A stretch of DNA of 64,000 nucleotides from Photorhabdus akhurstii (GCF_018448925.1 NZ_RCWE01000023.1:1-64000), one strand, 5' to 3'; positions 33,183-42,856 are shown, numbered from the stretch's first letter. Notes: generated by a model from the letters alone, not told the origin. Numbers and translations: made by a program.

Positions 33183-34532
33183 ATGCTTGATAAAATTGTA
33201 ATTGCTAACCGTGGTGAAATTGCCCTGCGTATCCTGCGAGCTTGTAAAGAGTTAGGGATCAAAACCGTTGCGGTACATTCAGCTGCGGATCGTGACTTAA
33301 AACACGTACTGCTGGCAGACGAAACTATCTGTATTGGCCCGGCAGCTTCTGCAAAAAGCTACCTGAATATCCCGGCGATTATTTCCGCGGCAGAAATCAC
33401 TGGTGCTGTGGCTATTCACCCTGGCTACGGTTTTCTGTCTGAAAACGCAGATTTCGCTGAACAGGTTGAGCGTTCCGGCTTTATTTTTATCGGTCCAAAA
33501 GCAGAAACGATCCGCCTGATGGGTGATAAGGTTTCTGCTATCAATGCGATGAAAAAAGCGGGCGTTCCTTGTGTACCTGGCTCTGATGGCCCATTGTCTG
33601 ATGACACAGAAAAAAACAAAGCCTTCGCTAAACGCATCGGCTATCCTGTCATCATCAAAGCGTCTGGCGGCGGCGGCGGTCGCGGTATGCGCGTCGTCCG
33701 CAGCGATAAAGATCTGGAACAATCAATCAATATGACCCGTGCGGAAGCAAAAGCTGCTTTCAATAACGATATGGTTTACATGGAAAAATTCCTTGAAAAT
33801 CCACGTCATATTGAGATCCAGGTATTGGCCGACGGTCAAGGTCAAGCCATTTATCTGGCTGAACGTGATTGTTCTATGCAACGCCGTCACCAGAAAGTTG
33901 TCGAAGAAGCCCCGGCACCAGGCATCACGCCAGAAATGCGTCGCAGCATTGGTGAACGCTGTGCTAACGCATGTATCGAAATTGGCTATCGTGGCGCCGG
34001 TACTTTCGAATTCCTGTATGAAAATGGCGAATTCTATTTCATTGAGATGAACACCCGTATTCAGGTCGAGCATCCCGTTACAGAAATGATTACCGGTGTT
34101 GACCTGATTAAAGAGCAGTTGCGGATTGCCGCAGGTATGCCACTTTCAATTAAACAGAAAGATGTTGTTGTTCGTGGTCACGCTATTGAGTGTCGTATCA
34201 ACGCCGAAGATCCGAACACGTTCCTGCCAAGCCCAGGTAAAATTACCCGTTTCCACTCACCGGGTGGATTTGGTGTACGTTGGGAATCGCATATTTATGC
34301 TGGCTACACCGTCCCCCCTTACTATGATTCAATGATTGGTAAGCTGATTACTTACGGTGAAAATCGTGACAATGCCATTGCTCGTATGAAAAACGCATTG
34401 GCAGAATTGATCATTGATGGCATCAAGACAAATATCGAGCTTCAACAGACGATTATGAATGATGAAAACTTTCAGAATGGTGGCACTAATATCCACTATC
34501 TGGAGAAAAAACTGGGATTACAGGAAACTTAA
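33183..34532 (+). CDS. accC: Acetyl-CoA carboxylase biotin carboxylase subunit
   Basis: 449 residues, the family length. N-domain [25 protein letters not shown]-grasp glycine loop [14 protein letters not shown], catalytic-site [12 protein letters not shown] and [16 protein letters not shown] are present. It carboxylates biotin on AccB using ATP and bicarbonate. A terminator follows immediately. In E. coli yhdT-panF would be next; here a ~4-kb insertion intervenes. Confidence 0.98.
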   Translation: MLDKIVIANRGEIALRILRACKELGIKTVAVHSAADRDLKHVLLADETICIGPAASAKSYLNIPAIISAAEITGAVAIHPGYGFLSENADFAEQVERSGFIFIGPKAETIRLMGDKVSAINAMKKAGVPCVPGSDGPLSDDTEKNKAFAKRIGYPVIIKASGGGGGRGMRVVRSDKDLEQSINMTRAEAKAAFNNDMVYMEKFLENPRHIEIQVLADGQGQAIYLAERDCSMQRRHQKVVEEAPAPGITPEMRRSIGERCANACIEIGYRGAGTFEFLYENGEFYFIEMNTRIQVEHPVTEMITGVDLIKEQLRIAAGMPLSIKQKDVVVRGHAIECRINAEDPNTFLPSPGKITRFHSPGGFGVRWESHIYAGYTVPPYYDSMIGKLITYGENRDNAIARMKNALAELIIDGIKTNIELQQTIMNDENFQNGGTNIHYLEKKLGLQET

Positions 34533-34555
34533 AACCGGTTTAATGACATTAATAT

Positions 34556-34588
34556 CTTTGAAGGAGCGTTTAAACGCTCCTTCAACTT
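34556..34588 (+). terminator. Intrinsic terminator of accBC
   Basis: Near-perfect palindrome GAAGGAGCGTTT / AAACGCTCCTTC followed by a short pyrimidine-rich stretch, 25 bases after the accC stop. It marks the right edge of the conserved backbone before the insertion. Confidence 0.85.
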
Positions 34589-34666
34589 ACTGAAAAAGTG
34601 CTGCTTTTTAGCCGACACTTTGTTTTAATTGAGTTCTGTTCGCCAAACGGCGTTTACCACCACTTT
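34587..34666 (+). repeat. Island-flanking repeat, left copy
   Basis: About 80 bp with roughly three-quarters identity to 38431-38510 in the same orientation (TTACTGAMAAAGYGCTG, then CYTTAATT..TTCYGTTCRCC..ACGG). Both copies fold the same first hairpin: here AAAGTG / CACTTT, in the other copy AAAGCGC / GCGCTTT, a compensatory base-pair change. It begins at the accC terminator. Possibly the subterminal hairpin end of an IS200/IS605-type element or a small non-autonomous repeat. Confidence 0.65.
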
Positions 34667-35981
34667 AAAAACCCACCTTGAGGTAAAATCAGTGTGATTT
34701 TAGAATCTGTAAAAAGGGCAAACGCATCACGAAAGAACCGGTAAAAACGTTAGTCATTAAAGGTAAAACCGAAAGTTATTAAAGATTTTTTAAAGCAGGT
34801 AAAAAACTCGGTACTATACTGATATTGGAAGAGAAAACATCAGGAAAAACGGCTTTTAAATCTATTAACCGCATTAAAAAAATTTCTCAAAAAAAAGATT
34901 TTGCATGCCTGAAAAGAGTTTACGCAAAATGGGGATAGTCATTAAAAAAACTGAGAGGCTTTTAGATTAGATATGAAAAAAAGAACAAAAACGTTTAAAA
35001 GCATTAAAGATGATTAAAGAAATGAGCTATTTCCCTTTTTTGGCGATCGTAAGCACCTTTTTAGCGGTGATTAACTCAGTTATCCATCAGACAAAGGTTA
35101 AAAAAATAGGTTCCGATTAATACCAGATTTTTAAGCAAGACAGAATGACTAAAAAACAGTTTACTCTTTGCCATATTTAATGCATTTATCAGCGATGCTA
35201 TACTCCGTTTATTTTATAATTACCTAATCTGCTATGACCATTTAAAAGCTTAAATACAGAGATATTAAAGCTTTTAATATAAAAGGTGGATTTAACTAAA
35301 TACATGCAACTTTTCAAAAGGAGAGTTAATTGTATTTAATCGAAGTCATTAACCATTAAAAGAAAGTCGAAAAGAAATCAGCATGCAAAAGAATATTATC
35401 CGAATAGATGGGTATTAACGCGCTTTCTCATCGTTATTTTATGAAGAAAACCATAAAAACAACGCAATAAAAAAACGGATAAAACGATTAATCTGGCAGG
35501 ATTAACATCCTGAAAAAACGGGGGATTATCTGAAAAAACATCAAGGGTAGCGATCTATTAAAACTACTCAGAATGGCCGGTAAAACAGCGTCAGTAAAGG
35601 GTATGATTAACATTGGTTTAACGTAAAACACGATATCCTATAGTGATTAAACTTAATAAGAATCAGGCGGTAAAAGTGGTAACAAACAGTCAAAACACTA
35701 TACTGATTAAAATCCCAAATTAAAAAAGTGATTTTAAATAACAGTTTAAAACCCGCTCATGATAAAACTCAAAGTGGGATGAGACTGTAATTTAAACTGG
35801 ATTTACACTATTTAAATTACAGTCTCAATACCTTATCCCACCCACTTTTTAAATTAATAATCTTTTACTCTATAAATAATTTCTCCAGATAGTGAGATAC
35901 TTTTATACAACTTATTAAATAATTAACTTTTACAAAAATAAACTCATGTAAATATCAATTAAAAAAATAGTAACACCAACA
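34667..35981. other. Decayed AT-rich insertion, no intact gene
   Basis: About 1.3 kb without an open frame of useful length. Composition is unusual: many TTAA and TAAA words and Lys-rich stretches. A plus-strand frame near 34728-34935 reads KTLVIKGK, a stop, then FFKAGKKLGTILILEEK and FACLKRVYAKWG before another stop, as if a Lys-rich coding sequence had been riddled with TAA/TAG. I cannot identify the ancestor. It contains a long inverted repeat at 35771-35848. I see no RNA gene. Confidence 0.5.
35771..35848. repeat. Long inverted repeat in decayed region
   Basis: Perfect 16-bp arms GAGACTGTAATTTAAA (35781-35796) and TTTAAATTACAGTCTC (35811-35826) with a 14-base loop, extended by outer arms AAAGTGGG / CCCACTTT (or GTGGGAT / ATCCCAC) with a small bulge. 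The right side ends in a T-run. It lies ~130 bp downstream of the cynR-like gene (minus strand). It may be the end of a small mobile element or a bidirectional terminator. Confidence 0.75.
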
Positions 35982-36851
35982 TTAATATTCCAGCGCAAGC
36001 TCGATAAACGCCCGCGCCGCCGCCGTCTGGTAAGCTCCTTTTCGCTGCATGAGAACCGCCGTTCTTTGTAGCAGTGAGGGGGTTAGAACAATCGAAACCA
36101 ATTCCTCCCGATCACAGGCAATCTTTGCCGGCAGCAACGTGGCAAGGCTTGTATGTCGGATGATCTCAATGACAGCGCTTAGCGAATTGGCCTCCATCAA
36201 AACGCGGGGACAAATGTCGTTCTGCCTACAATAACGATCGATCTGCTTCCGTGTAGCGAACTCAGACGTGAGGAGAACCAGAGACTCGTTGTTCAGGGCT
36301 TTCAGACTCATCGTTCGACACTTTGCAAGGGGATGCTCCTTACCAACGACCAGCGCTAGCGTCTCCACCAGAAGTCGTTGTGCATCGATATCAGGCGAGT
36401 GGATCTCATCAAACGCAATCCCGACATCAAGTTCGTCATCGACCAGAAGCTCTTCAATGCGCTCCTGCGACATCTCCCGAACCGTTAACGTGATGTTGGG
36501 ATAGAGATTGTGGAACGACTTGACCAAGGGGCCGATAAGATAAGTTGTGAACGTCGGCGTGACGGCAACGCGCAGAGAACCGCGACTCAGATCACTAACA
36601 TCGTGGATCGCACGCTTTCCTTCCTCCAAGTCCTGTAATGCCCGTCGTGCATAGCGGAAATAGACCTCGCCAGCATCCGTCAGCCGCATGGTACGTCCGG
36701 TCCGATCAAACAGTTGCGCCCCAAGGGTTTCCTCAAGCTGCTTAATCTGCTGCGACAATGCCGGCTGAGACACATGCAAGGCTGTAGCGGCACGCGTGAA
36801 GCTGTGGTGCTCGGCCACGGCAAGAAAGTAGTTGATATGTCGTAAAAGCAT
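35982..36851 (-). CDS. cynR: LysR-type regulator, CynR-like
   Basis: 289 residues from ATG 36851 (GGAG site upstream; family start M-L[13 protein letters not shown]). The winged helix-turn-helix is at 1-60 ([20 protein letters not shown]) and a periplasmic-binding-type effector domain follows from ~88 ([20 protein letters not shown]). It is closely CynR-like along its length (E. coli CynR regulates cyanate detoxification). The facing gene is not a cyn enzyme but a deaminase preceded by a stub of cynT, so its present effector and target are unclear. An inverted pair CCATAAGG (36860) / CCTTATGG (36903) in the intergenic region may be an operator. Base composition is GC-richer than the DNA to its left. 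Confidence 0.88.
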   Translation of the reverse strand: MLLRHINYFLAVAEHHSFTRAATALHVSQPALSQQIKQLEETLGAQLFDRTGRTMRLTDAGEVYFRYARRALQDLEEGKRAIHDVSDLSRGSLRVAVTPTFTTYLIGPLVKSFHNLYPNITLTVREMSQERIEELLVDDELDVGIAFDEIHSPDIDAQRLLVETLALVVGKEHPLAKCRTMSLKALNNESLVLLTSEFATRKQIDRYCRQNDICPRVLMEANSLSAVIEIIRHTSLATLLPAKIACDREELVSIVLTPSLLQRTAVLMQRKGAYQTAAARAFIELALEY

Positions 36852-36965
36852 GTGGGTCTCCATAAGGTATGCCTATGGAGTGCATAATAAATCAGTCTTT
36901 TACCTTATGGATATCCGAAAGTAATCTTCAATCCATCTTTTCGTTACACGACACAGAGATCAACC

Positions 36966-37034
36966 ATGAAAGAGATCATCAAAGGCTTTCTGAAATTCCA
37001 GCACGAACTCTCTGAGTCTGCAACCACGCTTTGA
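36966..37034 (+). pseudogene. cynT: Truncated cynT (beta-carbonic anhydrase) start
   Basis: A 22-codon frame beginning MKEIIKGFLKFQ, matching the first 12 residues of E. coli CynT (MKEIIDGFLKFQ as recalled), then diverging (HELSESATTL) to a stop. It sits divergently from the cynR-like gene, where cynT starts in E. coli. It is therefore read as a deletion remnant of the cyanate operon, with the deaminase fused in behind it. Short length is the main uncertainty. Confidence 0.65.
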
Positions 37035-37063
37035 TTCAATCTATTTTTAATGAGGTTTTTCCT

Positions 37064-37531
37064 ATGAATTTTGTAAAACGCACTATCGACCTTGCGATGA
37101 AAAATGTGGAGCAAGGAGGTCGGCCGTTCGCCACCGTGATCGTACGTGACGGCGACATCATCGCTGAAAGCCCGAATCTGGTAGCACAGACCTGCGATCC
37201 GACCGCACACGCGGAAATCCTGGCTGTACGAGAAGCGTGCAAGAAGCTCGGGACCGAGCACCTGACCGACTGCGATATCTACATTCTCGCCAGCCCCTGC
37301 CCGATGTGCCTAGGCTCGCTCTACTACTGTAGCCCGAAACAGATTATCTACATCACCACACGCGAAGACTACGCACCATTCTACAAGGATGATCGCAAGT
37401 ACTTCGAGCTGGATACATTCTACGCAGAGTACGCTAAACCCATCGAGGAACGCCGCTTGCCCATGATCCAAAAGAAGGATGAAAGCGCTATCAAGGTGTA
37501 CCAGCGCTGGCAAAAGCTGAACAAGAAGTGA
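37064..37531 (+). CDS. Nucleoside/guanine deaminase (CDA-fold, GuaD-like)
   Basis: 155 residues from ATG 37064. It has the zinc-binding cytidine-deaminase-fold motifs: HAE with His49 and Glu51 (PTAHAEILA) and PCPMC with Cys79 and Cys82. The overall pattern (GGRPFATVIVRDGDIIAE, LGTEHLTDC, EERRLPMIQ) resembles Bacillus guanine deaminase GuaD, so guanine to xanthine is the best guess. Adenosine- or cytosine-type substrates cannot be excluded. It is GC-richer than neighbouring backbone, suggesting acquisition. It follows the cynT stub and is presumably read from the CynR-facing promoter. Confidence 0.85.
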   Translation: MNFVKRTIDLAMKNVEQGGRPFATVIVRDGDIIAESPNLVAQTCDPTAHAEILAVREACKKLGTEHLTDCDIYILASPCPMCLGSLYYCSPKQIIYITTREDYAPFYKDDRKYFELDTFYAEYAKPIEERRLPMIQKKDESAIKVYQRWQKLNKK

Positions 37532-37626
37532 CTCTCTGGCTTCTGGTCGGACATCCAGAATTTGAGATCGACATGGCAATACGACCATCGTGATTGCCTT
37601 TCATATGTCACATTATCGGGATTTTA

Positions 37627-37761
37627 AAAACTTCTACTGTGGATTATCCTTGCTGTGGTGTCGAACATGATCGTGATATCAACGCAACGATCAACATCCA
37701 GCGCAAGGGCGCGAAAGAATTACAGGCGGCGGGGAGCAGTCACTGGCGTAGGCAGTATTGA
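37627..37761 (+). pseudogene. 3' fragment of IS200/IS605-family tnpB
   Basis: Frame with gat at 37642 reads DYPCCGVEHDRDINATINIQ then RKGAKELQAAGSS and a stop at 37759-37761. This is the C-terminal zinc-finger/RuvC-III end of TnpB (CxxCG...HDRDxNAxxNI). One half of the zinc finger and everything upstream are gone. It overlaps the 3' end of the convergent relE-like toxin. It shows that an IS605-type element once contributed to this island. Confidence 0.8.
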
Positions 37762-38078
37762 ATAAGCGCCTGCCTAATACTTTGCTTGGTACTTAAAAAC
37801 AGTAATGGATAAACGATACCTTCTGACTCAGAAAAACGGTAAATAGCTCTCAACTGGAGTTTGGAGTCAACGTAATCGTGATAAGTGGTGAGACCAAGAT
37901 CTGCTGCTTCTATACATAATGGAGTGCTTTCAGGATGGTCGTTTACCCTTCCCTCAAATCCAGCAATGAAACTATCAAGAAGCTCTTGAGTAGCGACTTG
38001 GCCTATATGTCTTGCCAAATAGTAGAACCGATCATGAAGTTGGTCCCGGAATGCAAAAGAATACTCAAATCTCATCAA
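37740..38078 (-). CDS. RelE/ParE-superfamily toxin
   Basis: 112 residues. FEYSFAFRDQLHDRFYYLARHIG at the start and LQLRAIYRFSESEGIVYPLLFLS toward the end give the RelE/ParE strand-helix pattern. Most relatives inhibit translation by mRNA cleavage or target gyrase; which applies here cannot be told. The antitoxin gene lies upstream and overlaps it by 14 bases. The 3' end overlaps the tnpB fragment. Confidence 0.8.
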   Translation of the reverse strand: MMRFEYSFAFRDQLHDRFYYLARHIGQVATQELLDSFIAGFEGRVNDHPESTPLCIEAADLGLTTYHDYVDSKLQLRAIYRFSESEGIVYPLLFLSTKQSIRQALIQYCLRQ

Positions 38079-38331
38079 CCAATCCTTTCAGCCCAGCCCT
38101 AAGGTTGGCAGATGAAACCGTTCGGCCTGCTTGCACGTCCTTTTCAGCAAAAGATAGCAGTCGTAACAGGGCCATCTGCTCCTGCTGCATTTCAAACTGA
38201 ACAGGATCTTGAACCACGTAGAGAGGTTCTCCATTTTGCGTGACGATTACGGGGTCGGAAACATCCATAGAAGCCAGTTCTTTCTTGAATGCTGATACTG
38301 TAGTTATGCGTGGCGAAGTAAATAGGGTCAT
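38065..38331 (-). CDS. Phd/YefM-family antitoxin
   Basis: 88 residues from ATG 38331; the open frame continues upstream into the operator, so the shorter start MTLFTSPRITTVSAFKKEL is preferred. The Phd/YefM N-terminal DNA-binding part includes VSDPVIVTQNGEPLYVVQDP; the C-terminal helix binds toxin. Overlapping downstream relE-type gene. An operator-like palindrome lies ~60 bp upstream (38392-38416), consistent with autoregulation. Confidence 0.82.
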   Translation of the reverse strand: MTLFTSPRITTVSAFKKELASMDVSDPVIVTQNGEPLYVVQDPVQFEMQQEQMALLRLLSFAEKDVQAGRTVSSANLRAGLKGLVDEI

Positions 38332-38391
38332 AGCGTTCTCCAATAATGATATACAACTCCCAATGAAAGAATATACCCAAATCACCAATGA

Positions 38392-38416
38392 GTCCATATA
38401 TGGGCTGTATATGGAC
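38392..38416. promoter_or_regulatory. Operator-like palindrome upstream of toxin-antitoxin pair
   Basis: Perfect 9-bp arms GTCCATATA / TATATGGAC with a 7-base spacer, positioned just upstream of the antitoxin start. Toxin-antitoxin operons are typically repressed through such sites by the antitoxin or the complex; the assignment is inferred from position. Confidence 0.65.
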
Positions 38417-38430
38417 ATAGCCTGCTCGGA

Positions 38431-38510
38431 TTACTGACAAAGCGCTGTTTTTTTATCCGGCGCTTTGCTTTAATTAAATTCCGTTCACCCGACGGAGATG
38501 GCCGCCATGT
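38431..38510 (+). repeat. Island-flanking repeat, right copy
   Basis: Imperfect direct repeat of 34587-34666, ending ~135 bp before yhdT. First hairpin AAAGCGC / GCGCTTT with a 14-base loop, then CCGTTCACCCGACGG. Together the copies bracket all the inserted DNA between accC and yhdT. Confidence 0.65.
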
Positions 38511-38644
38511 TAAGAATACCTTCTCCCCAAATTTTCCCGCCAGCAACGCTCTCGCTTGACAAGCTATCACATTTTTCCTGAATGAATTCGCATCTTGCCG
38601 TACAATCCTTCTCTTCCCATCTTATTTAATTGCCGGAAGAACGA

Positions 38645-38887
38645 ATGGACAAACGATTTGTTCAATCCCATAAAGAAGCCCTTTGGGCAGTGTTCCTAAC
38701 GCTCGCTTACCTTATTGGCTGGCTATTGACAGCCTATTTACCCAGTGGTGATCCCGGTGTCACCGGCTTACCTCGCTGGTTTGAAATGGCATGTTTGTTA
38801 CTACCAGTTGTATTCATTATCTTCTGCTGGTTAATGGTGAAGTTTATTTTCAAAGAAGTCCCGCTGGAGGATGAGAATGCAAAGTGA
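38645..38887 (+). CDS. yhdT: DUF997 small membrane protein YhdT
   Basis: 80 residues from ATG 38645 (start MDKRFVQSHKEA as in E. coli; an upstream in-frame codon at 38630 is less likely). Two membrane segments, with PRWFEMACLLLPVVFIIFCW as the conserved stretch, and an acidic PLEDENAK tail. It overlaps the start of panF, the universal arrangement, and may assist the pantothenate symporter; function is unproven. Confidence 0.93.
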   Translation: MDKRFVQSHKEALWAVFLTLAYLIGWLLTAYLPSGDPGVTGLPRWFEMACLLLPVVFIIFCWLMVKFIFKEVPLEDENAK

Positions 38888-40322
38888 AGTTATCTTACCT
38901 CTGCTTGGCTATCTTGCATTGGTATTTCTGCTGTCAGTTTACGCTTATCGACACCACCAGAAAGGCTCCTTTCTGACTGAGTATTTCCTTGGCAACCGTT
39001 CAATGGGCGGTTTTGTATTGGCAATGACCATTACCGCCACCTATATCAGCGCCAGCTCATTTATCGGTGGACCGGGAGCAGCCTATAAATATGGTCTGGG
39101 ATGGGTATTACTGTCGCTGATTCAGTTGCCGGCAATATGGCTTTCCTTGGCAGTGTTAGGTAAGAAATTTGCCATTCTCGCTCGTCGCTATAATGCCGTT
39201 ACCCTTAATGACATGTTGTATGCCCGTTACGGCAGTCGTTTTCTGGTTTGGTTTGCCAGCCTCAGTCTTTTAGTCGCTTTTGTCGGCGCGATGACCGTTC
39301 AGTTTATTGGCGGCGCACGCCTGCTGGAAACGGCTGCGGGTATCCCTTATGGCACCGGATTAATGATTTTCGGTATCTCTATCGCTCTCTATACCGCATT
39401 TGGAGGGTTTAGAGCGAGTGTCCTCAATGATGCCCTACAAGGGCTGGTAATGCTGTTAGGCACTGTTCTACTGCTGGTAGCGATTATCTATAAGGCAGGC
39501 GGTCTGTCGGAAGCAGTTACCACATTACGCGCAATCAATCCTGAATTGGTTTCCCCACAAGGCGCTGACCATATCCTTGACGGGCCTTTCATGGCATCGT
39601 TCTGGGTACTGGTCTGTTTTGGGGTAATTGGGTTGCCTCACACCGCCGTCCGTTGCATCTCCTACCGCGATAGCAAAGCTGTTCATCGTGGGATTATCAT
39701 CGGAACCATCGTCATGACAATCCTGATGTTTGGTATGCACCTAGCTGGCGCAATTGGTCGAGCCATTATTCCTGATCTGACCATTCCCGATCAGGTGATC
39801 CCAACACTGATGATCACTGTATTGCCGCCATTCGCTGCTGGAATTTTCTTGGCCGCGCCGATGGCCGCCATTATGTCCACAATTAATGCACAACTGCTGC
39901 AATCTTCTGCAACAATCGTCAAAGATCTCTACCTAAACTTGTTTCCACAACAAATCGTACAGGAAAAAAAATTGGCTCGGATTTCCAGTTTTTCTACCCT
40001 GATTCTTGGTTTGTTGCTACTTTTAGCCGCCTGGCGCCCACCCGAGATGATTATCTGGCTGAATCTATTAGCTTTCGGTGGCTTACAAGCCGTATTTCTC
40101 TGGCCATTAATCTTGGGCCTGTATTGGGAAAAAGCCAATGCCTATGGCGCTATCAGTTCAATGATTACAGGGGCAACAAGCTATACTTTGCTCGCGAGTT
40201 TCAATATCCATCTATTGGGCTTCCACCCGATCGTGCCATCATTGCTACTTAGCCTGTTGGCTTTCTGGATGGGCAATACTCTCGGTCAGCGATTACCGCA
40301 AAAAGCGCTCAGACCTCATTAA
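38877..40322 (+). CDS. panF: Sodium/pantothenate symporter PanF
   Basis: 481 residues from ATG 38877, chosen over ATG 38871 because GGAGG lies directly before 38871 and spaces properly only to the second ATG, and because the family starts MQ-EVILPL. Sodium:solute symporter family with about 13 membrane segments and the [20 protein letters not shown] motif. It imports pantothenate for CoA synthesis. It overlaps yhdT by 11 bases and prmA follows 13 bases downstream. Confidence 0.96.
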   Translation: MQSEVILPLLGYLALVFLLSVYAYRHHQKGSFLTEYFLGNRSMGGFVLAMTITATYISASSFIGGPGAAYKYGLGWVLLSLIQLPAIWLSLAVLGKKFAILARRYNAVTLNDMLYARYGSRFLVWFASLSLLVAFVGAMTVQFIGGARLLETAAGIPYGTGLMIFGISIALYTAFGGFRASVLNDALQGLVMLLGTVLLLVAIIYKAGGLSEAVTTLRAINPELVSPQGADHILDGPFMASFWVLVCFGVIGLPHTAVRCISYRDSKAVHRGIIIGTIVMTILMFGMHLAGAIGRAIIPDLTIPDQVIPTLMITVLPPFAAGIFLAAPMAAIMSTINAQLLQSSATIVKDLYLNLFPQQIVQEKKLARISSFSTLILGLLLLLAAWRPPEMIIWLNLLAFGGLQAVFLWPLILGLYWEKANAYGAISSMITGATSYTLLASFNIHLLGFHPIVPSLLLSLLAFWMGNTLGQRLPQKALRPH

Positions 40323-40335
40323 AGGAAAATTTTTT

Positions 40336-41226
40336 ATGCCTTGGATACAACTTCGATTAAATACCACAGGACAGCTCGCTGAATCCCTTGGAGATACTCT
40401 GATGGAAAATGGCGCAGTCTCAGTCACCTTTCAAGACAGCCACGATAATCCTGTATTCGAACCCTTACCGGGCGAGACCCGTTTATGGGGAGATACCGAT
40501 GTCATCGGATTGTATGATGCTGAAACCGATATGAAAGCTGTGATCAGCCAGCTCGAACAAGTTCCTGAGTTGGGTGAAGGATTTATTCATAAAATCGAAC
40601 AATTGGAAGACAAAGATTGGGAGCGTGAATGGATGGATAACTTCCACCCAATGCGTTTTGGCAAGCGCTTGTGGATTTGTCCAAGCTGGCGCGATGTCCC
40701 GGACCCAAACGCAGTCAACGTTATGCTGGACCCTGGACTGGCTTTCGGTACAGGCACTCACCCAACCACATCATTATGCTTGCAATGGCTGGACAGTCTC
40801 AATCTGGAAGGTAAAACGGTTATCGATTTTGGTTGCGGTTCCGGCATACTAGCAATTGCTGCGCTAAAGCTCGGTGCAACGCACGCTATTGGCATAGATA
40901 TCGACCCACAAGCTATTCAGGCCAGCCGAGACAACGCTGAACGTAATGGCGTTCTGGAGCGTTTAACGCTATATTTGGCGAAAGATACACCAACTGATCT
41001 TGAATCTGATGTAGTAATTGCTAATATTTTGGCAGGCCCTCTGCGTGAACTCGCCCCTGTGATTGGCGCATTACCAAAACCGGGTGGTTTGCTAGGTCTA
41101 TCGGGTATTTTAACAAATCAGGCAGAAAGTGTTATTCATGCCTATACTGATAAATTCGCAATCGATCCTGTTGCGGAGCAGGAAGAGTGGTGTCGGATAT
41201 CTGGGGTAAAGATAGTAACAAATTAA
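40336..41226 (+). CDS. prmA: Ribosomal protein L11 methyltransferase PrmA
   Basis: 296 residues. The N-terminal substrate-recognition domain ([10 protein letters not shown]) and the C-terminal class I methyltransferase domain with SAM motif [20 protein letters not shown] at ~162-181, [14 protein letters not shown], and the [12 protein letters not shown] catalytic segment are present. It trimethylates L11. Situated between panF and dusB-fis as in enterics. Confidence 0.97.
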   Translation: MPWIQLRLNTTGQLAESLGDTLMENGAVSVTFQDSHDNPVFEPLPGETRLWGDTDVIGLYDAETDMKAVISQLEQVPELGEGFIHKIEQLEDKDWEREWMDNFHPMRFGKRLWICPSWRDVPDPNAVNVMLDPGLAFGTGTHPTTSLCLQWLDSLNLEGKTVIDFGCGSGILAIAALKLGATHAIGIDIDPQAIQASRDNAERNGVLERLTLYLAKDTPTDLESDVVIANILAGPLRELAPVIGALPKPGGLLGLSGILTNQAESVIHAYTDKFAIDPVAEQEEWCRISGVKIVTN

Positions 41227-41438
41227 AATTATTTTATTTTGATACTATTGCAAGTGTGAATTTTGATCACTTACTGATGGTAATCCGTGCTATCAGTAAA
41301 CTTGCTGATAGAAATATCCTAAGTGATAAACTTTACCAATAACATATAACACCATGTTATTTATGAATAATTATGTTTATCCCAGAAGAAAAGTTGGAAA
41401 AAAGTTGTAACAAATGACGATTTGCTCAAAGTTTGGCC

Positions 41439-41467
41439 TTTCATATTTTGCGAAAAATGCGTAATAT
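41439..41467 (+). promoter_or_regulatory. dusB-fis promoter
   Basis: The -35 TTTCAT (41439-41444) and -10 TAATAT (41462-41467) are separated by 17 bases and followed by the C/G-rich discriminator CGCGCCCTTG. The layout and surrounding bases closely match the E. coli fis promoter, known for stringent and growth-phase control. It lies ~43 bases before dusB. Confidence 0.8.
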
Positions 41468-41509
41468 ACGCGCCCTTGCAGTCACAGTATGGCCACTCTT
41501 TCTTCGTTT

Positions 41510-42475
41510 ATGCGTATCGGACAATACCAGCTGAAAAACTGTCTTATTGCGGCCCCAATGGCTGGCATAACTGACCGCCCGTTTCGGTCGCTATGTTACA
41601 AAATGGGTGCAGGTATGACAGTATCGGAAATGCTTTCTTCCAACCCACAGGTCTGGAAGACAGACAAATCCCGGCTACGTATGGTTCACAGTGACGAACC
41701 GGGCATTCGTTCCGTGCAAATTGCTGGGAGTGATCCTGATGAAATGGCAGCAGCAGCGAAGATTAATGTCGCTAATGGTGCTCAGATCATTGATATCAAC
41801 ATGGGGTGTCCAGCCAAGAAAGTGAATCGTAAGCTGGCAGGTTCAGCTTTACTGCGTTACCCAGAATTGGTGGAAAAAATTCTTTCTACCGTTGTAAACG
41901 CAGTAGATGTTCCTGTTACGCTAAAAATTCGCACTGGATGGTCGCCAGAAGAACAAAACTGTGTAAAGATTGCCCAATTGGCCGAGCATTGTGGTATTCA
42001 AGCTCTGACGATCCACGGCAGGACTCGTGCCTGCTTATTTAACGGAGAGGCAGAGTACGACAATATTCGGACAGTTAAGCAGACTGTTGCCATTCCGGTT
42101 ATTGCCAATGGTGACATTACTGACCCGCTTAAAGCCAGAGCAGTGCTTGAATACACCGGGGCTGATGCCCTGATGATAGGCCGCGCTGCTCAGGGAAGAC
42201 CCTGGATCTTCCGGGAAATCCAGCATTATCTGGAAACAGGAGAACTGCTGTCACCGATGCCGATTGGCGAAGTACAGCATTTGATGAACGAGCATGTACG
42301 GGAATTGCACGACTTTTATGGTCCAGGCAAGGGAGCCCGTATCGCACGTAAGCATGTATCTTGGTATCTCCGGGAACATGCTCCTGATGACCAGTTCCGG
42401 CGCACATTCAACACCATAGAGGATGCCAGCGAACAGCTGGAGGTGTTGGGGGCATATTTCGAAAATTTTGCGTAA
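41510..42475 (+). CDS. dusB: tRNA-dihydrouridine synthase B
   Basis: 321 residues from ATG 41510 (start MRIGQYQL, same length as E. coli; the frame also opens upstream at 41489 within the leader). TIM-barrel flavoenzyme with [13 protein letters not shown], the catalytic Cys in [20 protein letters not shown] and [16 protein letters not shown]. It reduces U17 in tRNA. It is the first gene of the dusB-fis operon; fis starts 25 bases downstream. Confidence 0.97.
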   Translation: MRIGQYQLKNCLIAAPMAGITDRPFRSLCYKMGAGMTVSEMLSSNPQVWKTDKSRLRMVHSDEPGIRSVQIAGSDPDEMAAAAKINVANGAQIIDINMGCPAKKVNRKLAGSALLRYPELVEKILSTVVNAVDVPVTLKIRTGWSPEEQNCVKIAQLAEHCGIQALTIHGRTRACLFNGEAEYDNIRTVKQTVAIPVIANGDITDPLKARAVLEYTGADALMIGRAAQGRPWIFREIQHYLETGELLSPMPIGEVQHLMNEHVRELHDFYGPGKGARIARKHVSWYLREHAPDDQFRRTFNTIEDASEQLEVLGAYFENFA

Positions 42476-42500
42476 TATAAAGAAAAGAGCTGACAGAACT

Positions 42501-42797
42501 ATGTTCGAACAACGCGTAAATTCTGACGTACTAACCGTTGCTACTGTAAATTCACAAGATCAGGTAACTCAAAAACCTTTACGTGATTCAGTTAAACAAG
42601 CACTGAAGAACTATTTTGCTCAATTAAATGGTCAAGATGTTAATGATCTGTATGAGCTGGTATTGGCTGAAGTGGAACAGCCATTGTTGGACATGGTGAT
42701 GCAATACACCCGTGGCAACCAAACACGCGCTGCCCTGATGATGGGCATCAACCGTGGCACACTGCGTAAGAAATTGAAAAAATATGGCATGAACTAA
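42501..42797 (+). CDS. fis: Nucleoid-associated regulator Fis
   Basis: 98 residues from ATG 42501, the invariant enteric length. Disordered N-terminal arm, four-helix core ([23 protein letters not shown]), and the helix-turn-helix [20 protein letters not shown] near the C-terminus. It bends DNA, activates rRNA promoters and stimulates site-specific recombination. A terminator follows. Confidence 0.98.
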   Translation: MFEQRVNSDVLTVATVNSQDQVTQKPLRDSVKQALKNYFAQLNGQDVNDLYELVLAEVEQPLLDMVMQYTRGNQTRAALMMGINRGTLRKKLKKYGMN

Positions 42798-42817
42798 TTA
42801 CTAAAGTTAGTTCATTA

Positions 42818-42856
42818 AAAAAGGCGCTGTACCTCTTGGTAAAGTGCCTTTTTTGC
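42818..42856 (+). terminator. Intrinsic terminator of dusB-fis
   Basis: Stem AAAAAAGGCGCT / AGTGCCTTTTTT (one imperfect pair) around a 14-base loop, with a T-run on the right, 20 bases after fis. Confidence 0.85.
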
